Source of the DNA: JAHRVQ01 sp051278195
GTDB taxonomy: Bacteria > Pseudomonadota > Gammaproteobacteria > Pseudomonadales > Azotimanducaceae
Direction of reading: 5' to 3'
Assembly: GCA_051278195.1 (NCBI GenBank)
Contig: JBNMQM010000017.1
Coordinates: 1 to 64,000 of the forward strand
Length of the DNA: 64,000 nt
The notes below the pieces were generated by a model that had not been told where the DNA came from, made no database searches, and saw nothing but the letters and a program-made list of their open reading frames with translations. Both the position numbers and the translations under genes were made by a program. Each line of letters begins with the position of its first letter. The first letter of the stretch is position 1. Shown here piece by piece: positions 8,378 to 17,234 of the stretch.

Positions 8378-8400
8378 TGTCCTTTGATGTCCTTTGAAAT
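8361..8400. repeat. Four tandem 10-bp units over the alr stop
   Basis: Units 8361-8370, 8371-8380, 8381-8390 and 8391-8400 share the pattern tCTTTGATGt. The second unit contains the alr stop (8375-8377), so the array spans the 3' end of the gene and the gap before radA. Confidence 0.85.
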
Positions 8401-8429
8401 GTGCGAATAACGCAACTAGAGAGCAGTGC

Positions 8430-9794
8430 TTGGCCAAAACGAAAACAGTATATGTATGTGGTGATTGTGGGTCGGAGTTTGCCAAGTGGCAAGGCCAGTG
8501 CAACGACTGTAAAGCCTGGAATACCCTCACTCGATTGAGTGTCGACAGCGCGCAGGGCACGACCCGACGAAAAGGCTTTGCTGGTCAACTGGCATCTGCT
8601 CAGACATTATCCGAAGTGTCGGCCACAGATGTTCCTCGTTTGCAGACAACCATGGCCGAGTTTGACCGTGTTTTGGGTGGCGGTCTGGTACCCGGCTCCG
8701 CAGTGCTGATTAGCGGCAACCCAGGGGCCGGTAAAAGTACCCTGTTGATTCAACTGATGTGTCAACTAGCCGCGTCACAGTCAGCGCTCTATGTGACTGG
8801 CGAGGAAAGCTTGGCACAAATTGCCATGCGTGCGCGCCGGCTGCAGTTACCCTTAGATGAACTCAAGGTTATGGCGCAAACCAGTGTGGATACCATCCTG
8901 AACGTTTGGGATGAAATGAAACCTAAACTCATCGTGATTGATTCTATCCAGGTCATGCATCTAGAAAATGTCGATTCAGCCCCAGGCGGCGTTACGCAAG
9001 TTCGCGAAAGTGCCGCTGTTCTAATTCAGCAGGCCAAGAAAACCGATACAGTTTTGCTGCTGGTGGGGCATGTCACCAAAGAAGGTAATCTTGCTGGGCC
9101 GCGGGTGCTTGAACATATGATCGACTGCTTCATTATGTTGGATGGCGATCAAGATGCTCGCTATCGAACGCTCCGCAGCAGTAAGAATCGATTTGGCGCA
9201 GTCAATGAGCTCGGCATATTTGCGATGACGGAAAAGGGTTTGATAGAAGTGTCGAACCCGTCTGCAATTTTTTTATCGCGCACGGAAGAGCCCACGCCCG
9301 GTTCAATCGTCATGGTAGTCTGGGAAGGTACTCGGCCACTGTTGGTGGAAGCCCAAGCGTTGGTAGATGCAAGTGGCTTCGGTAACCCCAGGCGGGTAGC
9401 AGTTGGTTTTGAACAAAACAGATTGGCCATGTTACTGGCCGTTCTTCATCGTCATGGCGGTCTGCAGGTCGGTGACCAGGATGTGTTTGTAAATGCCGTC
9501 GGCGGTATCAAGGTCGCAGAGACTAGCAGTGATCTGGCGCTATTAATGGCTGTAGTTTCAAGCTTCCGTAACCGTGCATTGCCTCAAGACATTATCTGCT
9601 TTGGCGAAGTTGGCTTGTCAGGAGAGATACGACCAGTGCCGAATGGCCAAGAGCGCATCCGAGAAGCTGCGAAGCACGGATTTAAAAGAGCGATTGTGCC
9701 AAAAGGTAATCTACCCAAAAAGGCGATAGACGGCATGAACATTATTGGTGTGAGTCGACTTAGTCAGGCGCTGGACGCGATAGCTGATCTCTGA
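8430..9794 (+). CDS. radA: DNA repair protein RadA
   Basis: A 454-residue RecA-like ATPase that drives branch migration in recombination repair. It has an N-terminal zinc finger (CGDCG...CNDCKAW), Walker A GNPGAGKST near residue 97, the RadA motif SSKNRFG, and a C-terminal Lon-protease-like domain. TTG at 8430 gives the family start (M)AKTKTVYVCGDCGSEF; an in-frame ATG at 8394 would add 12 atypical residues and has no ribosome binding site. Its stop lies in a 7-bp tandem repeat. It ends the dnaB-alr-radA group. Confidence 0.95.
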   Translation: MAKTKTVYVCGDCGSEFAKWQGQCNDCKAWNTLTRLSVDSAQGTTRRKGFAGQLASAQTLSEVSATDVPRLQTTMAEFDRVLGGGLVPGSAVLISGNPGAGKSTLLIQLMCQLAASQSALYVTGEESLAQIAMRARRLQLPLDELKVMAQTSVDTILNVWDEMKPKLIVIDSIQVMHLENVDSAPGGVTQVRESAAVLIQQAKKTDTVLLLVGHVTKEGNLAGPRVLEHMIDCFIMLDGDQDARYRTLRSSKNRFGAVNELGIFAMTEKGLIEVSNPSAIFLSRTEEPTPGSIVMVVWEGTRPLLVEAQALVDASGFGNPRRVAVGFEQNRLAMLLAVLHRHGGLQVGDQDVFVNAVGGIKVAETSSDLALLMAVVSSFRNRALPQDIICFGEVGLSGEIRPVPNGQERIREAAKHGFKRAIVPKGNLPKKAIDGMNIIGVSRLSQALDAIADL

Positions 9795-9811
9795 ACTCTG
9801 ATCTTGAATCT
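9784..9811. repeat. Four tandem 7-bp units over the radA stop
   Basis: CTGATCT, CTGAACT, CTGATCT and TGAATCT follow each other at 9784-9811. The radA stop TGA (9792-9794) lies in the second unit. Confidence 0.7.
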
Positions 9812-9824
9812 CCAGAAACCACTG

Positions 9825-10739
9825 TTAGTAGCCGCTGTCCAAATCCACCTCATAGCGTAACGGCGCTCCATCTTCATAGCGGCTCAGATTGTCGAGGAAT
9901 ATTTTTGCCACATCGACTGGAAAGCTCGGCGCTGAAATGTGCGGTGTGACCGTCAAGTTGGCTAACTCCCAGAGTGGGCTGTTAGTCGGTAAGGGTTCGT
10001 TCTCAAAAACGTCAATAATCGCACATCGAATTTTCGCGTTAGACAACGCTTCGATAAGTGCTGGCTCAACGACACTGCTACCACGACCAACATTGATAAA
10101 CATGGCGTTGTCTTTCATTGCTGAAAAACAGCTCGCATCTATCACGCCTATAGTTTGACTTGTGTGTGGCAGGCAGCAAACAACATAGTCTGCTGTCTTA
10201 AGCGCGCGCAGAATGTCGGTTTCTATGACATCAAAATCGATACTCGGGTTGCCTTGACGATTGACGCCGATAGTCTTCATACCAAACTGCCTGGCTGTTT
10301 TTGACAGGTGCGCACCGATGCTGCCAGTGCCTAGTACGGCTAACGACTTGCCGGTGAGGGTGCCGGGCATCTTTTGATCGTTCCAATGATGCTGCTCCTG
10401 AAAATTCCGAAAATGACTAATGCTGCGTAAGTCATTTAGCATGTAGGCAAATACGTACTCTGACATCAGGGGTTCGAATATGCCTTTCAAACCCGTTAAA
10501 TGAATGCCGCCCAGTGCTTTTACTGTGGGCACTATGGATTCAACACCAGCCCAGGTCGATTGAATCCAGCCAGGTCTTGCTCCGGATTTCAATGCACTAG
10601 CGGCAAGCGCTGGTGATGCGAGTAGTATGTCGCAAACCGAATTGTCGGGTAGCTCAGTGCTGAACTGGAATGAGTGTTTGGCGTTAGTCAAATGTTGCCG
10701 GTACTCATTGGCCCGCTCATCGACGATGAGTATGTTCAT
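9825..10739 (-). CDS. D-isomer-specific 2-hydroxyacid dehydrogenase
   Basis: A 304-residue NAD(P)H-dependent oxidoreductase related to glyoxylate/hydroxypyruvate reductase GhrA. The Rossmann motif LGTGSIGAHL is near residue 136. The family catalytic residues appear in order: Arg of NVGRGSSV, Glu of DVFENEPLP and His of TPHISAPS. The true substrate cannot be told. It is convergent with radA and lies 48 bases downstream of ettA on the same strand, so read-through from ettA is possible. Confidence 0.9.
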   Translation of the reverse strand: MNILIVDERANEYRQHLTNAKHSFQFSTELPDNSVCDILLASPALAASALKSGARPGWIQSTWAGVESIVPTVKALGGIHLTGLKGIFEPLMSEYVFAYMLNDLRSISHFRNFQEQHHWNDQKMPGTLTGKSLAVLGTGSIGAHLSKTARQFGMKTIGVNRQGNPSIDFDVIETDILRALKTADYVVCCLPHTSQTIGVIDASCFSAMKDNAMFINVGRGSSVVEPALIEALSNAKIRCAIIDVFENEPLPTNSPLWELANLTVTPHISAPSFPVDVAKIFLDNLSRYEDGAPLRYEVDLDSGY

Positions 10740-10787
10740 GCTTCTAGCTCTGCTCGCTCGTTTTCAAAGAGATCTACCATTGCTGCT

Positions 10788-12461
10788 TTACGAGGCGAGC
10801 TTTTTGTAATGAACTCGAGTCGGTGTTTGGCCCCTCTCGCCCACTCGCTTCCGGTAGTCTTCTTCATACTCGCTGTAGTTACCATCAAACCAGACCGCTT
10901 GGCTGTCGCCTTCGAATGCAAGCATGTGGGTCGCGATACGATCCAAAAACCAACGGTCGTGAGAGATCACCATTATCGTTCCGGGAAAGGCTTCGATCGC
11001 GTCTTCCAAAGCACGCAGAGTCTCAACATCAAGATCATTGGTTGGTTCGTCAAGCAAGAGTACGTTCGCACCTTTCTTAAGTAGTTTGGCAAGGTGCACA
11101 CGGTTCCGCTCTCCACCGGACAAGTCGCGAACCAATTTTTGCTGATCCGATCCCTTAAAGTTAAAACGACTCACATAGGATCGCGATTGGGTTTGGTAGC
11201 GACCAATCTGCAATATTTCATTGCCTTCAGAAATTTCTTCCCAAACATTTTTGTCGTCAGAAAGCGATTCGCGACTTTGGTCTACATAGCCGAGCTCAAC
11301 CGTCTCACCGACTCGCAGGTTGCCTTTGTCGGGCTGCTCTTCACCACAAATCATACGGAACAACGTCGATTTACCCGCGCCGTTGCCGCCGATAATGCCA
11401 ACGATCGCACCCCTGGGTACTGAAAAGCTTAGGTCTTCGATCAGCAATTCGTCGCCGAAGCTTTTCTGCAAGTGTTCGACCTCGAGTACCACGTCACCAA
11501 GTCTTGGGCCCGGTGGGATATAGAGTTCGAGCGTTTCATTGCGGGCTTGGAATTCCTGGGAACTCAGTTCTTCGAAGCGATCCAAGCGGGCTTTGTTTTT
11601 TGCATGCCTGGCTTTTGGTTGAGTCTTCACCCATTCCAGCTCAGTTTTTATTGAACGCTGCCGAGATACCTCGCGTTTTTCTTCTACTTGAAGGCGTTGG
11701 TTTTTGGCATCTAACCAATCAGAGTAATTGCCCTCATAGGGAATGCCGTGGCCGCGGTCCAATTCCAGAATCCAGCCCGCCGCATTGTCTAGGAAGTAGC
11801 GGTCGTGGGTAATGGCCACCACTGTGCCGGGAAAGTCTTTCAGATATCTTTCTAACCAGCCAACGCTCTCGGCGTCCAAATGGTTGGTCGGCTCGTCCAA
11901 TAGCAACATATCGGGATTGCTGAGCAGCAGTCGGCACAGAGCGACCCGGCGTCGTTCACCGCCGGAGAGTTTTGTGACATCCGCATCCCAAGCTGGGAGG
12001 CGCAAAGCATCGGCTGCGACTTCTAGCTTACGATCCAGGTCCCAGCCATCCATCGAGTCGATTTTAAGTTGTAGTTCTCCCTGTTTGGTCAGTAAGTCGT
12101 TCATTTCGTCATCGGACATGGGTTCTGCAAACCGGTCGCTAATGGCGTTAAATTCTGTCAGAGCATCTGACAACTCACGAACCCCGTCCTCTACATTGCC
12201 ACGAACGTCCTTATCTGGATCTAGCTCGGGTTCTTGGGATAGGTAGCCGACATTCAAATCTGGCTGTGGTCTGGCTTCACCTAGATAGTCTTTATCAACA
12301 CCGGCCATGATACGAAGCAGTGTGGATTTACCCGAGCCGTTAAGGCCCAGCACGCCTATTTTGGCGCCTGGGAAAAACGACAGAGAGATATCTTTGAGTA
12401 TCACCCGGTTGGGTGGGACAACCTTGCCAACCTGAGCCATTGTATAAACGTATTGCGCCAT
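10788..12461 (-). CDS. ettA: Energy-dependent translational throttle protein EttA (ABC-F)
   Basis: A 557-residue soluble ABC-F ATPase that binds the ribosomal E site and gates the first elongation step according to ATP/ADP. Two ABC domains carry Walker A GLNGSGKST (residues 39-47) and GGNGAGKST, and signatures LSGGERRRVAL and LSGGERNRVHL; the linker between them is the P-site tRNA interaction motif. There are no membrane segments. Length and N-terminus (MAQYVYTM) match EttA rather than Uup. Transcribed divergently from nrdR. Confidence 0.96.
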   Translation of the reverse strand: MAQYVYTMAQVGKVVPPNRVILKDISLSFFPGAKIGVLGLNGSGKSTLLRIMAGVDKDYLGEARPQPDLNVGYLSQEPELDPDKDVRGNVEDGVRELSDALTEFNAISDRFAEPMSDDEMNDLLTKQGELQLKIDSMDGWDLDRKLEVAADALRLPAWDADVTKLSGGERRRVALCRLLLSNPDMLLLDEPTNHLDAESVGWLERYLKDFPGTVVAITHDRYFLDNAAGWILELDRGHGIPYEGNYSDWLDAKNQRLQVEEKREVSRQRSIKTELEWVKTQPKARHAKNKARLDRFEELSSQEFQARNETLELYIPPGPRLGDVVLEVEHLQKSFGDELLIEDLSFSVPRGAIVGIIGGNGAGKSTLFRMICGEEQPDKGNLRVGETVELGYVDQSRESLSDDKNVWEEISEGNEILQIGRYQTQSRSYVSRFNFKGSDQQKLVRDLSGGERNRVHLAKLLKKGANVLLLDEPTNDLDVETLRALEDAIEAFPGTIMVISHDRWFLDRIATHMLAFEGDSQAVWFDGNYSEYEEDYRKRVGERGQTPTRVHYKKLAS

Positions 12462-12579
12462 GGGGGACCTGAGAGAATGAACAGGGAACGCATTCTATCA
12501 AAGCGCTCGCAGAAAATAACAGCCCGCCTGAGTTGGCAATAGAGTAAAATTCAGCGCTTCGCAAACCAACGAGAACATA

Positions 12580-13035
12580 GTGCACTGTCCCTTCTGCAGC
12601 CATGGTGAAACAAAAGTGATCGACTCTCGCTTAGTTGCAGATGGTGATCAGGTGCGTCGCCGGCGCGAATGTCAGGAATGTGGAGAGCGGTTCACGACGT
12701 TTGAGTCAGCAGAATTGGTTCTGCCCAGGGTGATTAAATCCAATGGCAATCGTCAGCCCTTTGATGAAGAAAAATTGAGAAGTGGCATTCTACGGGCGTT
12801 GGAGAAACGGCCAGTGAGTCTCGAAACCGTTGAGACAACCATCAACCAGATTAAGCATAAGTTGCGCGCGACCGGTGAACGTGAACTTAAGACTCGAGAT
12901 GTCGGGGAGCTGGTGATGGGAGAACTGAGAAAACTGGATGATGTCGCGTATGTCCGATTTGCTTCGGTTTATCGGAGCTTTCAGGATGTGGACGAGTTTC
13001 GGGAAGAAATTGATCGCCTGAAAGATGGGACCTGA
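12580..13035 (+). CDS. nrdR: Transcriptional repressor NrdR
   Basis: A 151-residue zinc-ribbon/ATP-cone regulator of ribonucleotide reductase genes. Zinc ligands C3, C6, C31 and C34 are present, followed by RFTTFE and an ATP-cone from about residue 46 (PRVIKSNGNRQPFDEEKLRSG is its start). The GTG start is usual for this family. It heads the nrdR-ribD-ribH-nusB-thiL-pgpA cluster and is 5 bases from ribD. No NrdR boxes were seen in its own upstream region. Confidence 0.97.
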   Translation: MHCPFCSHGETKVIDSRLVADGDQVRRRRECQECGERFTTFESAELVLPRVIKSNGNRQPFDEEKLRSGILRALEKRPVSLETVETTINQIKHKLRATGERELKTRDVGELVMGELRKLDDVAYVRFASVYRSFQDVDEFREEIDRLKDGT

Positions 13036-13040
13036 GATTC

Positions 13041-14153
13041 ATGCCTGACAACGATAAACCTCAACATGAAACCTTCATGGCACTCGCGATCCGTGAAGCA
13101 GAGCGTGGCCTGTATACAGCCAGGCCGAATCCGCGAGTGGGGTGCGTGCTGGTCAGAGACAGCGTCATCCTGGGAAAGGGCTTTCATCTGCAAACCGGTA
13201 CAGCTCATGCAGAAGTCAATGCGATAAAGGCCGCTAGTGGCGATGTTGCCGGTGCTACAGCTTATGTCACACTCGAGCCCTGCAGCTTTGTTGGAAGAAC
13301 ACCATCATGCGCTGAAACCCTTATTGAACAAGGTATTAAAAGAGTCGTGTTTGCGGCTGAAGACCCTCATCCAGGCAATCGCGGCAAAGGCTTAGAGAAG
13401 CTAAGGGCGTCTGGAATTGAGGTGATAGGCCCGATTCTGGAATCGTCTGCAATCTCTTTGAATCCCGGTCACTTCAAGAAATATCAAAATAACCTGCCTT
13501 ATGTTCGTCTCAAACTGGCCCAGTCATTGGATGGGCGAACGGCGCTTGCGAATGGGGCCAGCCAATGGATCACAGGAGCTGAAGCGCGACGCGATGTGCA
13601 AAAGCTGAGAGCGAGAAGCTGTGCGGTCGTCACGGGTGTAGATACGGTGATCGCGGACAATCCGAGCCTCAACGTGCGTGCCGAAGATTTAAGCAGCGAG
13701 CAAGCGACGCTGGCAGAGCAAATTCGGCGACCAATCGTGGTGTTAGACTCGATGGGTAGGTTGCCAGCCAGCGCCAAACTCGTTTCTGACCCTAATTTAA
13801 TTGTGGCATCACTCAGTCAGCGAACGGACCTCGATGTGCAGCAGTGCGTCATCGAGCCTGACGATAAAGGTCAAATCGATTTGCAGCAGCTGTTACAATT
13901 TCTGGTTCAGCAGGAAGACTGCAGTGAAATTTTGTTCGAATGTGGTGCGACGCTTGCGGGAAGTTTGATTCAAAGCGGCTTACTGGACGAGCTTGTGCTG
14001 TATATTGCGCCTAAACTGATGGGGAGCGGTGCAAGAGGGCTAATTCAGCTGGATGAACTGCTGGATATGAGCGATGCACCAACCATGTCCATCACAGACA
14101 GCCGCCAAATTGGCGACGACCTGCGACTCACTTTGCAAAACAAAAAACGATAA
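13041..14153 (+). CDS. ribD: Bifunctional diaminohydroxyphosphoribosylaminopyrimidine deaminase / reductase
   Basis: A 370-residue enzyme catalysing the second and third steps of riboflavin synthesis. The N-terminal deaminase domain has zinc motifs TAHAEVNAI and PCSFVGRTPSC (the usual second motif with S for C or H after PC). The C-terminal reductase domain starts near residue 152 (YVRLKLAQSLDGRTA) and uses NADPH. It follows nrdR by 5 bases and is followed by ribH; ribE and ribB, which often lie between, are absent. Confidence 0.96.
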   Translation: MPDNDKPQHETFMALAIREAERGLYTARPNPRVGCVLVRDSVILGKGFHLQTGTAHAEVNAIKAASGDVAGATAYVTLEPCSFVGRTPSCAETLIEQGIKRVVFAAEDPHPGNRGKGLEKLRASGIEVIGPILESSAISLNPGHFKKYQNNLPYVRLKLAQSLDGRTALANGASQWITGAEARRDVQKLRARSCAVVTGVDTVIADNPSLNVRAEDLSSEQATLAEQIRRPIVVLDSMGRLPASAKLVSDPNLIVASLSQRTDLDVQQCVIEPDDKGQIDLQQLLQFLVQQEDCSEILFECGATLAGSLIQSGLLDELVLYIAPKLMGSGARGLIQLDELLDMSDAPTMSITDSRQIGDDLRLTLQNKKR

Positions 14154-14161
14154 GGAACAAA

Positions 14162-14623
14162 ATGAAAACTATCGAAGGCGACTTTTCTGCCGTCACCGCC
14201 AAATTCGGTATCGTTGTGGCGCGTTTTAATGGCTTTGTTGTCGAAGAACTGGTTGGCGGAGCGGTTGATGCGCTCAGACGACACGGCGTGAACGAAGCGA
14301 ACATCACGATCATCCGCGTCCCTGGCGCTTATGAAATGCCCTTAGCGACAAAGAAGGCGGTCGAAACCGGCCACTATGACGCCATCATTGCACTCGGTGC
14401 GGTGATTCGCGGCGGTACACCGCATTTTGATTACGTCGCTGGAGAATGCGCCAGTGGCCTGGCGAAGGTTTCACTAGACAGCGGAATACCCGTAGCCTTT
14501 GGTGTTCTCACCACCGACACCATTGAGCAGGCCATTGAACGCTCCGGCACCAAGGCCGGTAACAAAGGTGCAGATGCAGCAATGTCGGCACTTGAGATGG
14601 TCAGCCTGTTGCGCAATTTATGA
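14162..14623 (+). CDS. ribH: 6,7-dimethyl-8-ribityllumazine synthase
   Basis: A 153-residue lumazine synthase that condenses the ribitylaminopyrimidine with 3,4-dihydroxy-2-butanone 4-phosphate, the penultimate step to riboflavin. Motifs FGIVVARFN, RVPGAYEMPL, ALGAVIRGGTPHFDYV and FGVLTTDTIEQA are intact. It starts 8 bases after ribD, behind AAGGA, and overlaps nusB by 4 bases (ATGA). Confidence 0.97.
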   Translation: MKTIEGDFSAVTAKFGIVVARFNGFVVEELVGGAVDALRRHGVNEANITIIRVPGAYEMPLATKKAVETGHYDAIIALGAVIRGGTPHFDYVAGECASGLAKVSLDSGIPVAFGVLTTDTIEQAIERSGTKAGNKGADAAMSALEMVSLLRNL

Positions 14624-15063
14624 AAAAGCCTTCACCAGCCTCTCGGAGCAAAGCGAGGCGGTTTGTCTTGCAGGCACTTTATCAAATGCATATGAGCGGT
14701 ACTTCTGCTGTTGATGTGTTCACTCAGTTCAAGCAATCCCATGATATGAAGCGGGTCGATACGGAATACCTGCGAGGCTTGTTGATTGGCATCGATGCTC
14801 ATCGTACCGAGTTGCTGGCCTTGATTGAGCCGAAACTTGAGCGAAAAGTAAAAGAGCTTGATCCGATTGAGACGGCGGCGCTGCTAATAGGTACCTATGA
14901 GTTGCAGCACAAAATTGAGTTGCCTTACCGCATCGCGATAAATGAGGGAGTGGAACTAGCCAAGCAGTTTGGTGCTACGGAAAGCCACCGGTTGGTCAAT
15001 TCTGTACTGGATGCTCTTGCTAGAGACCTAAGAGAACCCGAGTACCGTGCAAAGTCGAGATAG
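14620..15063 (+). CDS. nusB: Transcription antitermination protein NusB
   Basis: A 147-residue all-helical RNA-binding protein which, with NusE (S10), binds boxA and keeps RNA polymerase on rRNA operons. The N-terminus SRSKARRFVLQALYQMHM and the C-terminal INEGVELAKQFGATESHRLVNSVLD are family signatures. It overlaps ribH (ATGA), the usual gammaproteobacterial order. Confidence 0.97.
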   Translation: MKKPSPASRSKARRFVLQALYQMHMSGTSAVDVFTQFKQSHDMKRVDTEYLRGLLIGIDAHRTELLALIEPKLERKVKELDPIETAALLIGTYELQHKIELPYRIAINEGVELAKQFGATESHRLVNSVLDALARDLREPEYRAKSR

Positions 15064-15067
15064 CGGT

Positions 15068-16006
15068 ATGGATGAGTTCGACATTATTCGGCGCTATTTT
15101 CTTAATGCCCTGATGCCGGAGTATGTCAACACGGGTCCCGGTGATGACTGCGCAGTGTTAACAATCCCTGTCGATCATTCCTTGTGTGTGTCTACTGACA
15201 CACTGATAGCAGGCGTTCATTTTCCGAACAGTGCTAATCCTGCTGTGGTTGCCAATCGTGCATTTGGCGCGAACTTGAGCGACCTCGCGGCGATGGGCGC
15301 TAAACCATACGGCGTCACTCTAGCGCTCACGTTGCCCTCTGGTGACGAACACTGGCTAGACCGATTCTCTGCTGCTTGTCAGGCCCAAGCCGATGCGCAC
15401 CAATGTCCTATTGTCGGTGGAAACCTGGCGAAGGGCGACCTTTCCATTACACTTACCGTGATGGGTACCGTGCCAAATGGTTCGGCGATACTCCGCTCCG
15501 GTGCTAGCCGCGGCGATGATATTTATGTTTCAGGTTTTCTCGGCGATGCTGCTGGCGCCGTTCAGCAGTTGGGTAGCATTGATGCTAACGCCGAGTTGCT
15601 GAAGACCTATGAGGCGCCTGCTCCCAGGTTGGCGTTAGGCATCGCGTTGCGTGGTATCGCCAGTGCGGCGATCGATATCTCAGATGGTTTCCTGGCAGAT
15701 CTTGGTCACCTCGTCGTCAGTAGCGGAGTCGGTGCAGTGGTCGACCTCGATCATTTACCCTTATCATTAAGTCTTGTGGAAACCTTTGATAAACCGGCTG
15801 CCATTGATTTTGCACTGCGCGGCGGGGATGACTATGAGCTCTGTTTTTCAGCTCACCCTGATCATCGTCTGGCATTAGCTAAGCTTGCTGAAGTCCAGGG
15901 TCTCAGGTTGTCGCGGCTCGGAGAAATTGTTAGTGGTGAGTCGATTGTCGTAGATAAGGCCAGTGGGTGTGAACTTAGCACGCTCGGTTATAGGCACTTT
16001 TCATGA
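15068..16006 (+). CDS. thiL: Thiamine-monophosphate kinase
   Basis: A 312-residue enzyme that phosphorylates thiamine monophosphate to the active diphosphate. The acidic metal/ATP motifs are present: GPGDDCAVL, VSTDTLIAGVHF, LSDLAAMGAKPYG, IVGGNLAKGD and AIDISDGFLADLGH. ATG at 15068 is taken; an in-frame GTG at 15047 overlapping nusB would add seven residues. It overlaps pgpA by 4 bases. Confidence 0.96.
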   Translation: MDEFDIIRRYFLNALMPEYVNTGPGDDCAVLTIPVDHSLCVSTDTLIAGVHFPNSANPAVVANRAFGANLSDLAAMGAKPYGVTLALTLPSGDEHWLDRFSAACQAQADAHQCPIVGGNLAKGDLSITLTVMGTVPNGSAILRSGASRGDDIYVSGFLGDAAGAVQQLGSIDANAELLKTYEAPAPRLALGIALRGIASAAIDISDGFLADLGHLVVSSGVGAVVDLDHLPLSLSLVETFDKPAAIDFALRGGDDYELCFSAHPDHRLALAKLAEVQGLRLSRLGEIVSGESIVVDKASGCELSTLGYRHFS

Positions 16007-16494
16007 GTCGAGCAAGAAAGACATTTTCCCACCCGTACTATTTTTTAGCGCTGGGTTTTGGCTCGGGCTTGTCGCGCTGGATGCCAGGCACTGCGGGTAC
16101 GCTTATGGCTGTGCCGATATATCTGTTGTTTCAACCATTGGGGCTCTGGTGGCATCTCGGTATTATTGGCGTCACGCTGGCGGCTGGCATCTATATCTGT
16201 GATTGGGTGGCGAAGGATATGGAAATCAAAGATCCTGGTTGCATTGTCTGGGATGAGTTTGTCGGGCTTTGGGTTACGCTCATTCTCTGCCCGCCCGGTT
16301 GGTATTGGCTGGTGTTAGGCATACTGCTGTTTCGGTTTTTTGATATTTTGAAACCTTGGCCAGTGAACTGGCTGGATCGAAACCTGCAGGGCGGTTTTGG
16401 TATTATGGTGGACGATGTTGCGGCCGGCATTTATAGCCTCGTCTGTTTACAGCTCGCCTATTATGGCAGCACCGTTTTGGCAGTATCGTTGTGA
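16003..16494 (+). CDS. pgpA: Phosphatidylglycerophosphatase A
   Basis: A 163-residue inner-membrane enzyme removing the terminal phosphate of phosphatidylglycerophosphate in phosphatidylglycerol synthesis. Signatures are GFGSGLSRWMPGTAGTL near the start, IVWDEFVGLWVTL, and KPWPVNWLDR...GIMVDDVAAGIY. There are about three to four hydrophobic segments. It overlaps thiL at an ATGA junction. Confidence 0.96.
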   Translation: MSRARKTFSHPYYFLALGFGSGLSRWMPGTAGTLMAVPIYLLFQPLGLWWHLGIIGVTLAAGIYICDWVAKDMEIKDPGCIVWDEFVGLWVTLILCPPGWYWLVLGILLFRFFDILKPWPVNWLDRNLQGGFGIMVDDVAAGIYSLVCLQLAYYGSTVLAVSL

Positions 16495-16510
16495 TGCAAT
16501 TGGTTTAAAC

Positions 16511-17155
16511 ATGAAAATCAGCTTTCTATTATTGTCATTTTTACTCTGCCTCAGTAGCCGCGGATTAGCGCAGGAACTGGAGATCGACGTGGTTGGCCTC
16601 TTTAAGAATGCCGCGATGCTGAAAATTGCTGGCAAAGAGCAACTGCTAAAGACCGGCGACCGCTCGGTTGAGGGTGTGTTGTTAGTGCATGCCGACAGCA
16701 AAGGCGCCGTCATCGAAGTGAATGGAGAATCGATGGACCTCGATCTAAGCAGCCATATTTCTGCTGTCTTCAAACGTCCCGTAGAAACCACAGTCTCTAT
16801 TCTGAGGAATGGCGCTGGTCAGTACCTAACGCGGGGTACAATCAATGGCCAATCGGTACAGTTTTTAGTGGATACTGGTGCTAACGTTGTTGCGTTAAAT
16901 TCATCGATAGCGACGAGTCTAGGACTGGATGTCAGCCAAGGTGAGCGCGTCAACGTTAGTACTGCCGGTGGCCTTACCGAGTCCCGGCTTATCACTCTTG
17001 ATTTCATCCAGATCGGCAACATCAAAGCCAGCAATGTGCGAGCTGCTGTGATAACCGGTAATTACCCAGAAGATGTCCTGCTGGGCATGACTTTCCTGCA
17101 AAATGTCGACATTTCCGAATCAGGTGGTGTCATGCAGTTAAAGGGTAAGTTTTAG
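16511..17155 (+). CDS. Periplasmic retropepsin-like aspartic protease (TIGR02281 type)
   Basis: A 214-residue protein with a signal peptide (MKISFLLLSFLLCLSSRGLAQ) and a C-terminal single-chain retropepsin-like domain with active-site motif FLVDTGANVVAL near residue 120, followed by VLLGMTFL, the second family signature. Such proteins probably act as dimers. ATG at 16511 is chosen because the signal peptide follows directly; a longer in-frame start at 16397 would lie inside pgpA and spoil it. Substrates are unknown. It lies 16 bases after pgpA. Confidence 0.85.
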   Translation: MKISFLLLSFLLCLSSRGLAQELEIDVVGLFKNAAMLKIAGKEQLLKTGDRSVEGVLLVHADSKGAVIEVNGESMDLDLSSHISAVFKRPVETTVSILRNGAGQYLTRGTINGQSVQFLVDTGANVVALNSSIATSLGLDVSQGERVNVSTAGGLTESRLITLDFIQIGNIKASNVRAAVITGNYPEDVLLGMTFLQNVDISESGGVMQLKGKF

Positions 17156-17234
17156 CTGACTTAACTTTTTTCTTCAGCAAGCAGATCTTTGTGTCCGGAC
17201 CCTGATAAAATCTACCGGTTAGGAGAGAATAAAT

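Noticed and set aside
12462..13040. FMN riboswitch in front of the rib genes
   Set aside because: The gap before ribD is 5 bases, and no RFN-like pattern is visible upstream of nrdR.
16397..16510. Longer start for the aspartic protease
   Set aside because: It would overlap pgpA by about 100 bases and put the signal peptide in the middle of the protein.
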